Shown here one piece after another: positions 30,391 through 37,678 of a stretch of DNA of 64,000 bases. Below the pieces are notes generated by a model. That model was not told where the DNA came from, made no database searches, and saw only the letters and a list, made by a program, of their open reading frames with translations. The stretch is from positions 62,001 to 126,000 of IMG/VR virus record IMGVR_UViG_3300028423_000861; one strand, written 5' to 3'. The translations under genes were made by a program, and so were the position numbers. This stretch comes from a virus. Each line of letters starts with the position of its first letter. Position 1 is the first letter of the stretch.

Positions 30391-30570
30391 TTATAGATCT
30401 ACTATAACACGTTTCAATCTAACAGTCGAGTCCCAGTGTCCTATTTCAAATAATTGCTCAATGTCTTTTTCAAAAGCCAAGACGTCATCTTCATTATTGG
30501 GATTGAATTGTTCACTAAATTCATCTCCACTGTCTTCGAGGGTCACTTCAAATACATAGCTCTGTGTCAT
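30391..30570 (-). CDS. hypothetical acidic protein, 59 aa
   Basis: MTQSYVFEVTLEDSGDEF...; ATG overlaps the TGA of the preceding gene. The 3' end runs close to tRNA-Pro(UGG). Unknown function. Confidence 0.55.
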   Translation of the reverse strand: MTQSYVFEVTLEDSGDEFSEQFNPNNEDDVLAFEKDIEQLFEIGHWDSTVRLKRVIVDL

Positions 30571-31103
30571 GTTTGTTGTTCTCCTTCAACTAATTCCATG
30601 ATAGGAATGACACGTGGCCTCCCCAAATGATCAAAACCCATGACAACGCCTTGAACATTCTTGAGCATATGATCTGTAATGTAGCCTTCTTTTATAGACT
30701 CATAAGTGATTTCATGATTGCCTGGGTCGCGGCGTCGAATATAACGAACATGACGACCTGTAAGGCTGTTACCATTAACCTGTTCAATTTCACGAAACTT
30801 AGTGGCACTACTAGCCTTAACTTTGACGATCATTCCGGGCTTGAGATTTTCCTGGCACCACTTGGGAATAACTTGATCGCGATATTCCTTTCGTGACCGA
30901 GCGTTTTTTCGACGGGCGGCTGCTTGTGCCGCTTGAATCTCTTTTTGCTTTTGTTGCATCTGATTGTATTTTTCTTCAATCAAGGACACAACCGAAATCA
31001 ATTGCATTTGTTGTGCTGTATCAAGACTGTCAAAATTCTTACAACGATCGACGATAACATCGAAAGCTTCGTCAAGAGACATTTCTGTATTTTGATCACT
31101 CAT
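30567..31103 (-). CDS. coiled-coil protein with small basic domain, 178 aa
   Basis: Residues 45-85 form a Gln/Lys/Arg-rich coiled coil (EEKYNQMQQKQKEIQAAQAA), followed by a beta-rich part (LKPGMIVKVKASSATKFREIEQVNG) resembling a KOW-like nucleic-acid-binding barrel. Start overlaps the stop of the upstream small gene. Confidence 0.65.
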   Translation of the reverse strand: MSDQNTEMSLDEAFDVIVDRCKNFDSLDTAQQMQLISVVSLIEEKYNQMQQKQKEIQAAQAAARRKNARSRKEYRDQVIPKWCQENLKPGMIVKVKASSATKFREIEQVNGNSLTGRHVRYIRRRDPGNHEITYESIKEGYITDHMLKNVQGVVMGFDHLGRPRVIPIMELVEGEQQT

Positions 31104-31251
31104 CTTTGTAAGGCCGTTGTTCAGTGTGCATACGACTTTGCATTACACGAAGAGCTCGATAATAGACATGACGAACTTCGTTAGAGTCCATTCTTTCGAT
31201 CATGTCTATTAGATCTTCTCCGCTGGGTTTTGGGTTGGAGGTAGTTGCCAT
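31096..31251 (-). CDS. hypothetical protein, 51 aa
   Basis: MATTSNPKPSGEDLIDMIERM...; Shine-Dalgarno AAGGG, coupled to the 31103 start by overlap, and overlaps the 3' end of the DUF1289 gene in another frame. Confidence 0.45.
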   Translation of the reverse strand: MATTSNPKPSGEDLIDMIERMDSNEVRHVYYRALRVMQSRMHTEQRPYKDE

Positions 31252-31408
31252 TTTTTACCCTTTCTGGGTCTGATAATGAGTCTAGAATAAACTTTTTTTC
31301 AGAGTCTGTCAATCGCGACCAAGCAGCGATTTCGTAAAGAGTTCTCCCACACCCAATACAGATGTCGTCTTGTATGCGACATATGTTTTGGCATGGCGAC
31401 TCAACCAC
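31181..31408 (-). CDS. DUF1289 protein, 75 aa
   Basis: GTG start. SPCQNICRIQDDICIGCGRTLYEIAAWSRLTDSEK is the complete CxxxC...CxGCxRT..EIxxW pattern of DUF1289, a short Cys4 protein common in proteobacteria and linked to the respiratory or stress neighbourhood there. Rare in phages. The C-terminal 20 residues are unusual and overlap the next gene. Confidence 0.75.
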   Translation of the reverse strand: MVESPCQNICRIQDDICIGCGRTLYEIAAWSRLTDSEKKFILDSLSDPERVKNGNYLQPKTQRRRSNRHDRKNGL

Positions 31409-31435
31409 GCTGCCGACCTTTTAAGTTGCCCAGGT

Positions 31436-31603
31436 TCAATCGACAGACTCCTTGTTAGACAGCCTTGCAAGTTCACGTTCAATTCGCTTTTTTTCTTGTA
31501 TAAGAACAGCGAGCTTTATACGATAACTTGGCAAGTGCTTCTTTTCCTCAAATTGAGCTAACAGTTTTGACAATTTTTTCTCTATTTGTTCCAAATATGT
31601 CAT
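31436..31603 (-). CDS. coiled-coil peptide, 55 aa
   Basis: MTYLEQIEKKLSKLLAQFEEKKHLPSY... a continuous charged helix. AGGAG before the ATG. Unknown function. Confidence 0.5.
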   Translation of the reverse strand: MTYLEQIEKKLSKLLAQFEEKKHLPSYRIKLAVLIQEKKRIERELARLSNKESVD

Positions 31604-31626
31604 AGCTGTTACTCCTCTTTTGGCCT

Positions 31627-31818
31627 TTATTCGATTATGAAATTAAAGGACTCTAGTTCTTCTCGTAGAACAAAATCATCAGGCAACGCTCTTGGTGTTC
31701 CTTCAAGAACGTCGTCTACTATTTTTTTACTCTCTTTTAAGCCAATCCCGGAATGTTTGTTGATTGCTTGAGTAGCATCAATTTTTCTAGCGCCGGGTCG
31801 CCATCCACTGATAATCAT
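31627..31818 (-). CDS. ribosomal protein bL12 C-terminal-domain-like protein
   Basis: 63 residues. IDATQAINKHSGIGLKESKKIVDDVLEG aligns with the first helices of the bL12 C-terminal domain (VIKAVRxxTGLGLKEAKDLVE). It lacks the N-terminal dimerisation domain of cellular bL12, so it cannot join the stalk in the normal way but could bind translation GTPases. Related single-domain proteins occur in marine phages. ATG at 31818 is preferred since AGGAG is 6 nt upstream. Confidence 0.7.
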   Translation of the reverse strand: MIISGWRPGARKIDATQAINKHSGIGLKESKKIVDDVLEGTPRALPDDFVLREELESFNFIIE

Positions 31819-31870
31819 TACCATCTCCTCAAGACAAAAATACTGGCTTCATGCCAGTATTTAACGTATT

Positions 31871-31947
31871 TGGTACGGGTGGTCGGATTCGAACCGACAC
31901 TGAACAGGGTTTGAATCTGGTGCCTCTGCCAATTGGGCTACACCCGC
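31871..31947 (-). tRNA. tRNA-Leu(CAA)-like, short variable arm
   Basis: Acceptor GCGGGUG/CACCCGU, good D- and T-arms, A73, CCA. The anticodon stem is weak (CCAGA/CCUGU, three of five pairs) with loop UUCAAAC. The body resembles the short-arm tRNA-Leu(UAG) at 45394. It may be damaged. Confidence 0.6.
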
Positions 31948-31953
31948 ATATTT

Positions 31954-32045
31954 TGGTGGTAGACCTGGGTAACGATCCCAGCCGTGCACCCTAATCTGGG
32001 GCTACAAGTTTATAAATCTCGCCTGCACACCTGTGCTATCTACCA
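31954..32045 (-). tRNA. tRNA-like, class II, undetermined anticodon
   Basis: Perfect acceptor UGGUAGA/UCUACCA plus CCA and a variable arm CCC/GGG, but the T-loop is AUCGUUA and the anticodon stem GCGAG/CUUGU closes a 9-nt loop AUUUAUAAA. Possibly decaying or non-decoding. Confidence 0.4.
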
Positions 32046-32064
32046 AATAAAAAAATTTTTAATA

Positions 32065-32145
32065 TGGCACCCCCTGGAGGAATTGAACCCCTTGGCTTCC
32101 ATCCCACTATTTTACGCCGAGAGTTTAGAAGACTCTTGTGGGGTC
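32065..32145 (-). pseudogene. 3' part of a tRNA truncated by HNH gene
   Basis: An anticodon arm AGAGU-CUUCUAA-ACUCU (UCU, Arg), a T-arm with UUCAAUU loop and a CCA end are present, but the 5' acceptor strand and D-arm are missing where the HNH gene ends (32144). Confidence 0.45.
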
Positions 32146-32827
32146 AGGAGGCAGAAATTACTTTTTTTGCCCATCTATACCAATGACTCACAGCACCAGG
32201 ATAACCCATTTCTTTTAGTGCTGCGTTTAAGCTACCTTTCTTTTTATAGAACTCTAATAGCTCTTGCTCTCTGCCATAGTATGAGGCTGTTTTTGTTCTT
32301 CTATCTTTACATTTTTTACTACATATACGCTCGTTCTTTTGAGGTCGAAAACTACCCCCACACTCTAAACATTTTACCTTTTCTTTAGGAACGTATCTGC
32401 CTTTAATCCATCCAATTTTAATATATACTTCTAATTCAGTTTTTGCAATCTTTTTATTTTGTAGAGTTATTGGATCGTATATCCAACAAGACCCGTATTG
32501 TGAATTTCTTACACCAAAAGAGTTGATCTTTGCCGCATTCTGATGCTGACGCTTGATCCATCCATAGCGTTTATTGCTTCGAATTGCCTTACTTCCAGAC
32601 ACTGTCATCATATTAAGCGCAAAGATTAACTTGGCATTATCAGGATACATTTTAACTAACAGTTGGTGTGCTACATAATGTTCTTCTGGTGTTAGATTTA
32701 CAATATTATTTTTACTATTATCCCCTCCCAAACAACGTGGAATAATGTGATGTTTTTCAAAATATCCTTCAAGTATCCGATTTTTAGCCTTTGACATAAG
32801 GCTGTTATAGTGAAAATAATAATCCAT
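32144..32827 (-). CDS. HNH homing endonuclease
   Basis: 227 residues from ATG 32827. The HNH core EKHHIIPRCLGGDNSKNNIVNLTPEEHYVAHQLL is complete, followed by a Cys4 zinc site (CLECGGSF...CSKKCKDRR) and a C-terminal helix-turn-helix-like part (GSLNAALKEMGYPGAVSHWYRW). Late-promoter box TATAAATA at 32833-32840. It sits between tRNA-Ser(GCU) and a truncated tRNA, as expected for an element that entered a tRNA gene. The longer frame through the tRNA is rejected. Confidence 0.9.
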   Translation of the reverse strand: MDYYFHYNSLMSKAKNRILEGYFEKHHIIPRCLGGDNSKNNIVNLTPEEHYVAHQLLVKMYPDNAKLIFALNMMTVSGSKAIRSNKRYGWIKRQHQNAAKINSFGVRNSQYGSCWIYDPITLQNKKIAKTELEVYIKIGWIKGRYVPKEKVKCLECGGSFRPQKNERICSKKCKDRRTKTASYYGREQELLEFYKKKGSLNAALKEMGYPGAVSHWYRWAKKVISAS

Positions 32828-32832
32828 GCTTA

Positions 32833-32840
32833 TATTTATA
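32833..32840 (-). promoter_or_regulatory. T4-like late promoter box
   Basis: TATAAATA, about 6 nt before the HNH start codon. Confidence 0.55.
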
Positions 32841-32854
32841 GAGGCATGTATTAA

Positions 32855-32944
32855 TGGCGGAGGGCCCGAGAATCGAACTCGATGCGCTTTCACGCACAAT
32901 CGGTTTAGCAAACCGTTCCAGGCACCAGCCTGATTGTACCCTCC
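32855..32944 (-). tRNA. tRNA-Ser(GCU)
   Basis: Class II, GGAGGGU/GCCCUCC acceptor, loop UUGCUAA, long variable arm, G73 CCA. Confidence 0.93.
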
Positions 32945-32962
32945 AGGTATTCATATTTATTT

Positions 32963-33052
32963 TGGCGGATAGGGTGGGAGTCGAACCCACACGACGCTTT
33001 AAGTCCTAACTGATTTCAAATCAGCGGCCACCTCCAATTGGCTTGCCTATCC
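32963..33052 (-). tRNA. tRNA-Ser(UGA), second copy
   Basis: Class II, GGAUAGG/CCUAUCC, loop UUUGAAA, G73 CCA. Body differs from the copy at 16939, so not a recent duplicate. Confidence 0.92.
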
Positions 33053-33062
33053 ATATGTTGTG

Positions 33063-33143
33063 CGGAAGGTGGAGTAATCGAAACCCGAACCTTTCGGTCC
33101 CCCTGGAGTTCGAATCCAGTTTGCCACCTTGACGGCACCTTCC
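33063..33143 (-). tRNA. tRNA-Ser(CGA)
   Basis: Acceptor GGAAGGU/ACCUUCC, anticodon arm CUGGA-UUCGAAC-UCCAG, variable arm with GAAA loop, T-loop UUCGAUU. The 3' end reads GCA, so CCA would have to be added by the CCA enzyme. Confidence 0.8.
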
Positions 33144-33233
33144 CCATATTCAAAATGCTGGTAGTCATACATGCATTCTCTTAGCTTGCCCGCCCTATGT
33201 CTTTGTATTTGACTTTGGCAAGTGCCAGCAATT

Positions 33234-33374
33234 TTATGGTCTCGGGATTGAAAATTGAACATCTTGAATGTTCTTGATGTCTTGGATTATCTGGTTACGC
33301 TCCATAGGTGTAGTTGTGGCAAAGAAACCTATTACCACACCAGCAACAACAATATAAGGAATCATTCCAATCAT
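33234..33374 (-). CDS. small membrane protein, 46 aa
   Basis: MIGMIPYIVVAGVVIGFFATTTP...: one transmembrane helix and a charged tail; AAGGAG Shine-Dalgarno. Transcribed from the promoter at 33400-33429. Confidence 0.55.
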   Translation of the reverse strand: MIGMIPYIVVAGVVIGFFATTTPMERNQIIQDIKNIQDVQFSIPRP

Positions 33375-33399
33375 TCCAATCTCCTTACTGTATGTTGGC

Positions 33400-33429
33400 A
33401 ATATACACTACTGCCAACATTGTTGTCAA
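33400..33429 (-). promoter_or_regulatory. sigma70-type promoter with flanking dyad
   Basis: TTGACA (33424-33429), 18 bp, TATATT (33400-33405). An inverted repeat TGTTGGCA...TGCCAACA brackets the -10 region and may be an operator. Confidence 0.65.
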
Positions 33430-33484
33430 CGGAAACGTCGATGCAAATAATTTTTTCGTCGAATCTGTATACATCAATACCTCC

Positions 33485-34108
33485 TTATATGTGCATTTTT
33501 GAACGTATATTACTCACCCATTGACTTACGATCCACTCATCTGGGTCATCTTCATACCAGTCATCTTCGTCAATGTAACTTTCTTCTCGATGTTTGAATT
33601 TCTCATACATCTTATAATATTCTTCATTGGGCTTGAGCTCACGAAGATCATTTGCAGTGCAGCGAAGCTTGAACATTGTAAATTCTTCATCACTATTAAA
33701 TTCAGTAATGTAGAAGGTTGTGCTACATGCGCCGCCCACCGTTTTAATGCCTACATGTTTTAATCCATCACATGCCTCTCGTAGCTGTTTTCCATAAATT
33801 GTGATAACACGGATAACAACTTCTGGTTTATCAAGCCGTTGCTTGATTTCAGGCGTAAGTTCATTCAAGTGTGCAACATTATCATCATCAATTACGAGAT
33901 GACAATTCTTGATCTTGATGCTGCCTTTTGTGTGTGAATTTTTCGGGGTTTCCTTTGTAGACCATGGAACACTACATTCAACGTGTTCGACATAATAGCT
34001 TTCGCCTTTGGCCTTGATAACCCACATAGGAATCGTGGGGTCTTCCAAATGTTTTTTATTGAAGTGGAAAACTGCTTCTTTACATGCTAATTCAAAGTTC
34101 TAAGACAT
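33485..34108 (-). CDS. hypothetical protein with in-frame UAG at codon 3
   Basis: A strong start (AAGGAG, 6 nt, ATG at 34106-34108) is followed by TCT and TAG (34100-34102), after which the same frame is open for over 200 codons to 33485. Without readthrough, translation would start at a TTG (34048). The downstream protein has mixed beta/alpha structure, an acidic C-terminus and three Cys, with no family recognised. The stop could be suppressed, used for regulation, or bypassed by reinitiation. Confidence 0.6.
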
Positions 34109-34127
34109 AATTAACTCCTTGATTGTC

Positions 34128-34532
34128 TTATGGAATATACTGCATATCGACTCCATTGTCAATATCATTATCGTTAGATTCAATTTCGAATCCTAACTTT
34201 TGATACCAGTTGACAAGTTGCTCAGTGCTCATCATGTCATCACGATATGCTTTTGCTGTGAGTTTAAGAGTGACACCATGTTCTTTTGCGAGCTTTTGTA
34301 GCAACCTCATTGCTGCTGATGCATGTCCTTTTCGTGGATCAAGTGAAGTAATATCACTTATTCTTACGTTGCCGCCTTGGCGACTTGCTTCAACGGCAGC
34401 GCCTCCAATAATACGAACACGATCATTGAAAGGGTGCTCTTCACTCATATCCAAGAAATCTTCCAAAAAGTCCTCAGCTGGACCTTTGTTAACACTTCCT
34501 AGTTTGACACGGGCTACTTCTTTAACTCTCAT
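34128..34532 (-). CDS. GNAT-like acetyltransferase, 134 aa
   Basis: VRISDITSLDPRKGHASAAMRLLQKLAKEHGV fits the GNAT acetyl-CoA motif A (RxxGxA), followed by LVNWYQKLGFEIES (motif B). Substrate unknown. A GATAAATA-type box precedes the start. Confidence 0.65.
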   Translation of the reverse strand: MRVKEVARVKLGSVNKGPAEDFLEDFLDMSEEHPFNDRVRIIGGAAVEASRQGGNVRISDITSLDPRKGHASAAMRLLQKLAKEHGVTLKLTAKAYRDDMMSTEQLVNWYQKLGFEIESNDNDIDNGVDMQYIP

Positions 34533-34545
34533 AAAAATATTTATC

Positions 34546-34624
34546 TGGTAGCCCCAGCGGGGTTCGAACCCGCACCCTCTGGCTTGAGAGGCCAGCGTCC
34601 AGATGCCACTTAGACCGTGGGGCC
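34546..34624 (-). tRNA. tRNA-Glu(CUC)
   Basis: GGCCCCA/UGGGGCU acceptor, anticodon loop CUCUCAA, T-loop UUCGAAC, A73, CCA. Confidence 0.93.
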
Positions 34625-34625
34625 A

Positions 34626-34943
34626 TTCGACATGAAAATTTTTTCATGTCTTATACAGGACTGTTTGTCCATCTGATGCACTGTTGGAGTCACCGGAGTG
34701 AACACGCTCGCTCGTTGCTCTCGTGGGGAAATTGGTCGGCCAAGCCAGGACGCCACTTCCTGCATCTCACCCCCTTTCACCGGGGCTACTCGCGATTTTG
34801 AGTTATTGGCCTCTCTAATGCCTACGTATGGTAGCTACGTGGCAAGCTTTTTGGTAGGGCAAACTGGTATCCACCCAGTATCTACGGGCCCAGCGCCCGG
34901 TGTCCTGATTTTCTAAAGTTTATTAGACGATCGCCCCGAAATT
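34626..34943 (-). other. 318-bp non-coding interval with tRNA fragments and hairpins
   Basis: No plausible ORF. Contains a perfect 10-bp hairpin GACATGAAAA/TTTTCATGTC (34628-34649) and a 48-nt tRNA-like fragment near 34855-34905 with acceptor-like GGGC/GCCC, UACCA end and a 7-nt-loop arm ACUGG-GUGGAUA-CCAGU but no T-arm. Probably tRNA remnants. Confidence 0.4.
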
Positions 34944-35020
34944 TGGTGCCCAGGAGAGGACTCGAACCTCCAACACCTACGCCCTCAACGTAGTGCGTCT
35001 GCCAATTGCGCCACCTGGGC
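34944..35020 (-). tRNA. tRNA-Leu(GAG) with short variable arm
   Basis: GCCCAGG/CCUGGGC acceptor, loop UUGAGGG, variable loop only GUGUU, A73 CCA. A leucine tRNA normally has a long arm; this one is class I in shape. Confidence 0.88.
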
Positions 35021-35094
35021 ATAAACACTTAACTTCATCCCTGGATTCATAGTCCAGGCCGGCTCCAAGACCGCATTCTGATTTAGATACTTCG

Positions 35095-35307
35095 TTATTG
35101 TGTTTGTTTACATTCAATCTTTATTTCAAGAACATCTGGGGAAATATACCTATATTCCTGAAATGGAAAAATTTGATTTAAAGTAGTTCTTCCACTCAAA
35201 TAGCAACCAGTTAGGGATCTAAAAGTATAGTTATCAACTTCAATACGTTGAGCCCTTTGTTCTCCAGATTGCATTGTAAGAATGAGGATGATTGCTAATT
35301 TGAACAT
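35095..35307 (-). CDS. short secreted protein, 70 aa
   Basis: MFKLAIILILTMQSGEQ: signal-like N-terminus, then a small beta-rich domain with two Cys. ATG at 35307 follows AAGGAT. Unknown function. Confidence 0.5.
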   Translation of the reverse strand: MFKLAIILILTMQSGEQRAQRIEVDNYTFRSLTGCYLSGRTTLNQIFPFQEYRYISPDVLEIKIECKQTQ

Positions 35308-35316
35308 GTATATCCT

Positions 35317-35391
35317 TGGTGGGCAAGGAGGGATTCGAACCCCCAACCTAATGCGTGTAAAGCACCCGCGCTACCGTTGCGCCACTCGCCC
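35317..35391 (-). tRNA. tRNA-Val(UAC)
   Basis: GGGCGAG/CUUGCCC acceptor, loop UUUACAC, A73 CCA. Confidence 0.93.
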
Positions 35392-35393
35392 TT

Positions 35394-35558
35394 TTAATAA
35401 TCTTCATCAATATCAAAAATATGAACTAAAGGAATCTTTTTAACTGGATAGTCTTTGCCACGAAAAATACAATAAAGAGGCCCTTTCGTGTATGTTGACA
35501 CTACGTTGTCAAATTCAAGTGCTTGGCTGTTTTCATATAACCTTACTTTGACTTTCAT
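35394..35558 (-). CDS. hypothetical protein, 54 aa
   Basis: MKVKVRLYENSQALEFDNVV...: compact beta protein between two Val tRNAs. AAAGGA Shine-Dalgarno. Unknown function. Confidence 0.5.
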   Translation of the reverse strand: MKVKVRLYENSQALEFDNVVSTYTKGPLYCIFRGKDYPVKKIPLVHIFDIDEDY

Positions 35559-35570
35559 TGTGTATCCTTT

Positions 35571-35645
35571 TGGTGGGTCCTACTAGGATCGAACTAGTGA
35601 CCTCCACGATGTCAACGTGATGCTCTACCTCTGAGCTAAGGACCC
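35571..35645 (-). tRNA. tRNA-Val(GAC)
   Basis: GGGUCCU/AGGACCC acceptor, loop UUGACAU, A73 CCA. Confidence 0.94.
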
Positions 35646-35652
35646 AAAAACA

Positions 35653-35728
35653 TGGAGGCGTAGGAAGGACTCGAACCTTCATAAAACCGGGTTGCAGCCG
35701 GTGACGTCGCCGTTCCGCCCACTACGCC
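35653..35728 (-). tRNA. tRNA-Cys(GCA)
   Basis: GGCGUAG/CUACGCC acceptor, loop CUGCAAC, U73 CCA, class I body. Confidence 0.93.
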
Positions 35729-35738
35729 AATAATTTTA

Positions 35739-35813
35739 TGGAGCGGGCGAGGAGGGTCGAACTCCCGACCTTCTGGATGGCAACCAGACGCTCTACCACT
35801 GAGCTACACCCGC
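35739..35813 (-). tRNA. tRNA-Gly(GCC)
   Basis: GCGGGUG/CGCCCGC acceptor, loop UUGCCAU, U73 CCA. Confidence 0.94.
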
Positions 35814-35815
35814 AT

Positions 35816-35823
35816 TATAAATA
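35816..35823 (+). promoter_or_regulatory. T4-like late promoter box (plus strand)
   Basis: TATAAATA on the plus strand, directly upstream of AGGAG and the start of the secreted lyase gene at 35846. Confidence 0.65.
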
Positions 35824-35845
35824 TTTATATAGGAGTTTTTATTTA

Positions 35846-36649
35846 ATGTTCAAATATATTACTATAATTTTGCTATTTCTGTCAACCAGTGTTTATGCTG
35901 GTGACCCAAGTATTTTACGTGTTGATGATCACCGCGGACCTTGGATGGATACAATTGACGAAGATGCAAGAGACTATGCATATCAACGTGTCAATAATCA
36001 TACATATCGTGGACCAACTGCACTTCGTTTTGAATTGCGCGATGGTGATTGCTACACTGCATATCCAGAATCGCCTTCAAGTGGCTGGGATGATTGCACC
36101 CGTGACCGTGAAAGATCTGAAGTGCGCGAGCGTTGGTCTGCACCACTAGATACTAGCATGTGGTATCAAATCAGCATGTTTATTCCTGAAGATTATGAAC
36201 CAATGTATCCCAAGCAAATCTTTTGGCAATGGCACAATGGTGACTGGGGACCAAATCTATATTTCCATTTAAACGAAAATAAATTTCATATCGACATCCT
36301 AACAAGACGTCATCAAACAACTACACAATATACCTTTGGGCGTGAGATTTTAAAATTGGGCTATTGGCATGAAATCACAGTAAATGCTGTATGGTCTGCA
36401 GATCCTGAACGTGGACGTCTGTTGGTTTTCGTAGACAACCAACTAATAGTTGAACATTTTGGACCAACGCTTGATCTAGAAACATATTTTTCAGGAACAG
36501 GACCACATGTAAAATATGGAATATACCGCAGTCACTTATACCGTTATAATGAGCCAGGCCCACATCCTACACATGTATTATTCTTTGATGAGTATCGTCG
36601 TGGATTTGATTTTGAATCAGTAGATGTTGGAAATTATCCAGGAGATTAA
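35846..36649 (+). CDS. secreted polysaccharide lyase-like protein (PL20/heparinase I-like fold)
   Basis: 267 residues with a signal peptide (MFKYITIILLFLSTSVYAGD). RERSEVRERW, WYQISMFIPEDY, FWQWHNGDWGPNLYFHL, YWHEITVNAVWS and VFVDNQLIVEHFGP are the strands and active-site region of the Polysacc_lyase (PF14099) jelly-roll family, which cleaves uronic-acid polymers. It may open host capsule or matrix. It is one of few plus-strand genes and has a late promoter (35816-35823). ATG 35846 is chosen; the longer frame through tRNA-Gly is rejected. Confidence 0.85.
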   Translation: MFKYITIILLFLSTSVYAGDPSILRVDDHRGPWMDTIDEDARDYAYQRVNNHTYRGPTALRFELRDGDCYTAYPESPSSGWDDCTRDRERSEVRERWSAPLDTSMWYQISMFIPEDYEPMYPKQIFWQWHNGDWGPNLYFHLNENKFHIDILTRRHQTTTQYTFGREILKLGYWHEITVNAVWSADPERGRLLVFVDNQLIVEHFGPTLDLETYFSGTGPHVKYGIYRSHLYRYNEPGPHPTHVLFFDEYRRGFDFESVDVGNYPGD

Positions 36650-37086
36650 TTTTTTCTTGAATCATAGAATGCTGATCGTGTTTCCCACAACCAACCACCA
36701 TAACAGTCGTGGTAAACAAATGCCTTGCTGTCTTCAATTACTAATCTTGGGTCTTCAATGTTTACAGCTAGCCTATTGAATTCATGATAACCTTCATCAC
36801 GAATTTCAGGTTTATCTTCAAAACGGGCAAGGACAGGAACACGTTCTACTTCCGTGGCTGGATCTAAAATGAACCATTCAATTCCTTTATAAACACAATT
36901 TCTTTTCTTGTGAAAAGATCCACTAAGATGAAGCCAACCTGAAGTTCTTTCATCATGAATTCTAATATCATTCTGTTCAATTTTTGCTATCTCAGTGACC
37001 GGGAATACCTTGCCATCATAACGATAAGCAAGCGCGGTTAGAATTAATAGCAACCATGGCAGGACAAAAAACAAAAAATATCTCAT
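36646..37086 (-). CDS. membrane-anchored protein, paralogue of 37675-38196
   Basis: N-terminal anchor (YFLFFVLPWLLLILTALA), then a domain with SGWLHLSGSFHKKRNCVYKGIEWF and AFVYHDCYGGWLWETRSAFYDS. The same pattern (RNC...IRWYYG, YVYHKCHGEWLWKTKSLFYSS) occurs in the gene two places upstream. Two conserved Cys suggest a disulfide outside the cytoplasm. Confidence 0.7.
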   Translation of the reverse strand: MRYFLFFVLPWLLLILTALAYRYDGKVFPVTEIAKIEQNDIRIHDERTSGWLHLSGSFHKKRNCVYKGIEWFILDPATEVERVPVLARFEDKPEIRDEGYHEFNRLAVNIEDPRLVIEDSKAFVYHDCYGGWLWETRSAFYDSRKN

Positions 37087-37091
37087 ATGCT

Positions 37092-37099
37092 TATTTATA
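37092..37099 (-). promoter_or_regulatory. T4-like late promoter box
   Basis: TATAAATA just before the start of the 36646-37086 gene. Confidence 0.55.
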
Positions 37100-37116
37100 T
37101 AACTGTCAAATGATCA

Positions 37117-37204
37117 TGGCGGATAGCGGGTGAATCGAACACCACGGATTTCTCCGCGCACCGCTTTCCAGGCGGCCGTCTGCACCAGCTAGACATCACT
37201 ATCC
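37117..37204 (-). tRNA. tRNA-Ser(GGA)
   Basis: Class II, GGAUAGU/GCUAUCC, loop CUGGAAA, G73 CCA. Its 5' end overlaps the stop codon of the next gene. Confidence 0.92.
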
Positions 37205-37678
37205 ACAACTTTTATACCCGTGACTTTTTACAAGGTCTTTTCCTGAAAGTATGGCCCATTGATCTTCCTGTGTATCTCGCCATACTTTTTCAAACCATTC
37301 AGCAAGTGAGTCACTGTAATGACTCTTCAGGGTATATACTGCAAACAGCTTGGTAACATAAAGTTCTGGCACTTTTGAATCTTTTGCTTTTCTCGGTGCG
37401 TGAAAATAAAAATCAACACCAGGATCCACACACTCTGCAACCTTCAAATACATCGTGCAGGCACTATAACATGTCTGATCTAAAATAATGGTTTCGTTGT
37501 TTTCCTGCATTTTTGATATATTTGCACGGTGTGAATAAATTTCACCACCAAACCAAGAAAATTTTGCCGGATCAACCATGATATCGGATCCCGAATAAAT
37601 CATAAACATCGTTGTAAGAAAGGTTATTGCTGGCGAAGCAGCCAGAGCCAATAACACTATTCTTAAAATTTTAATCAC
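37199..37678 (-). CDS. secreted ClpP-like protein, 159 aa
   Basis: Signal anchor (ILRIVLLALAASPAITFLTT), then IILDQTCYSACTMYLKVAECVDPGVDFYFHAP, a short relative of the SAC..H pattern of the 17058-17786 protein. The Ser and His of CYSAC/FHAP may be the catalytic pair. Flanked by two paralogous membrane proteins, so the three may act together. Confidence 0.65.
   Translation of the reverse strand: MIKILRIVLLALAASPAITFLTTMFMIYSGSDIMVDPAKFSWFGGEIYSHRANISKMQENNETIILDQTCYSACTMYLKVAECVDPGVDFYFHAPRKAKDSKVPELYVTKLFAVYTLKSHYSDSLAEWFEKVWRDTQEDQWAILSGKDLVKSHGYKSCG

Noticed and set aside
31871-31947. UGA suppressor tRNA (anticodon UCA)
   Set aside because: Shifting the loop by one gives UCA but destroys all stem pairing. 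The standard 7-nt loop UUCAAAC gives CAA and the body matches a Leu tRNA.
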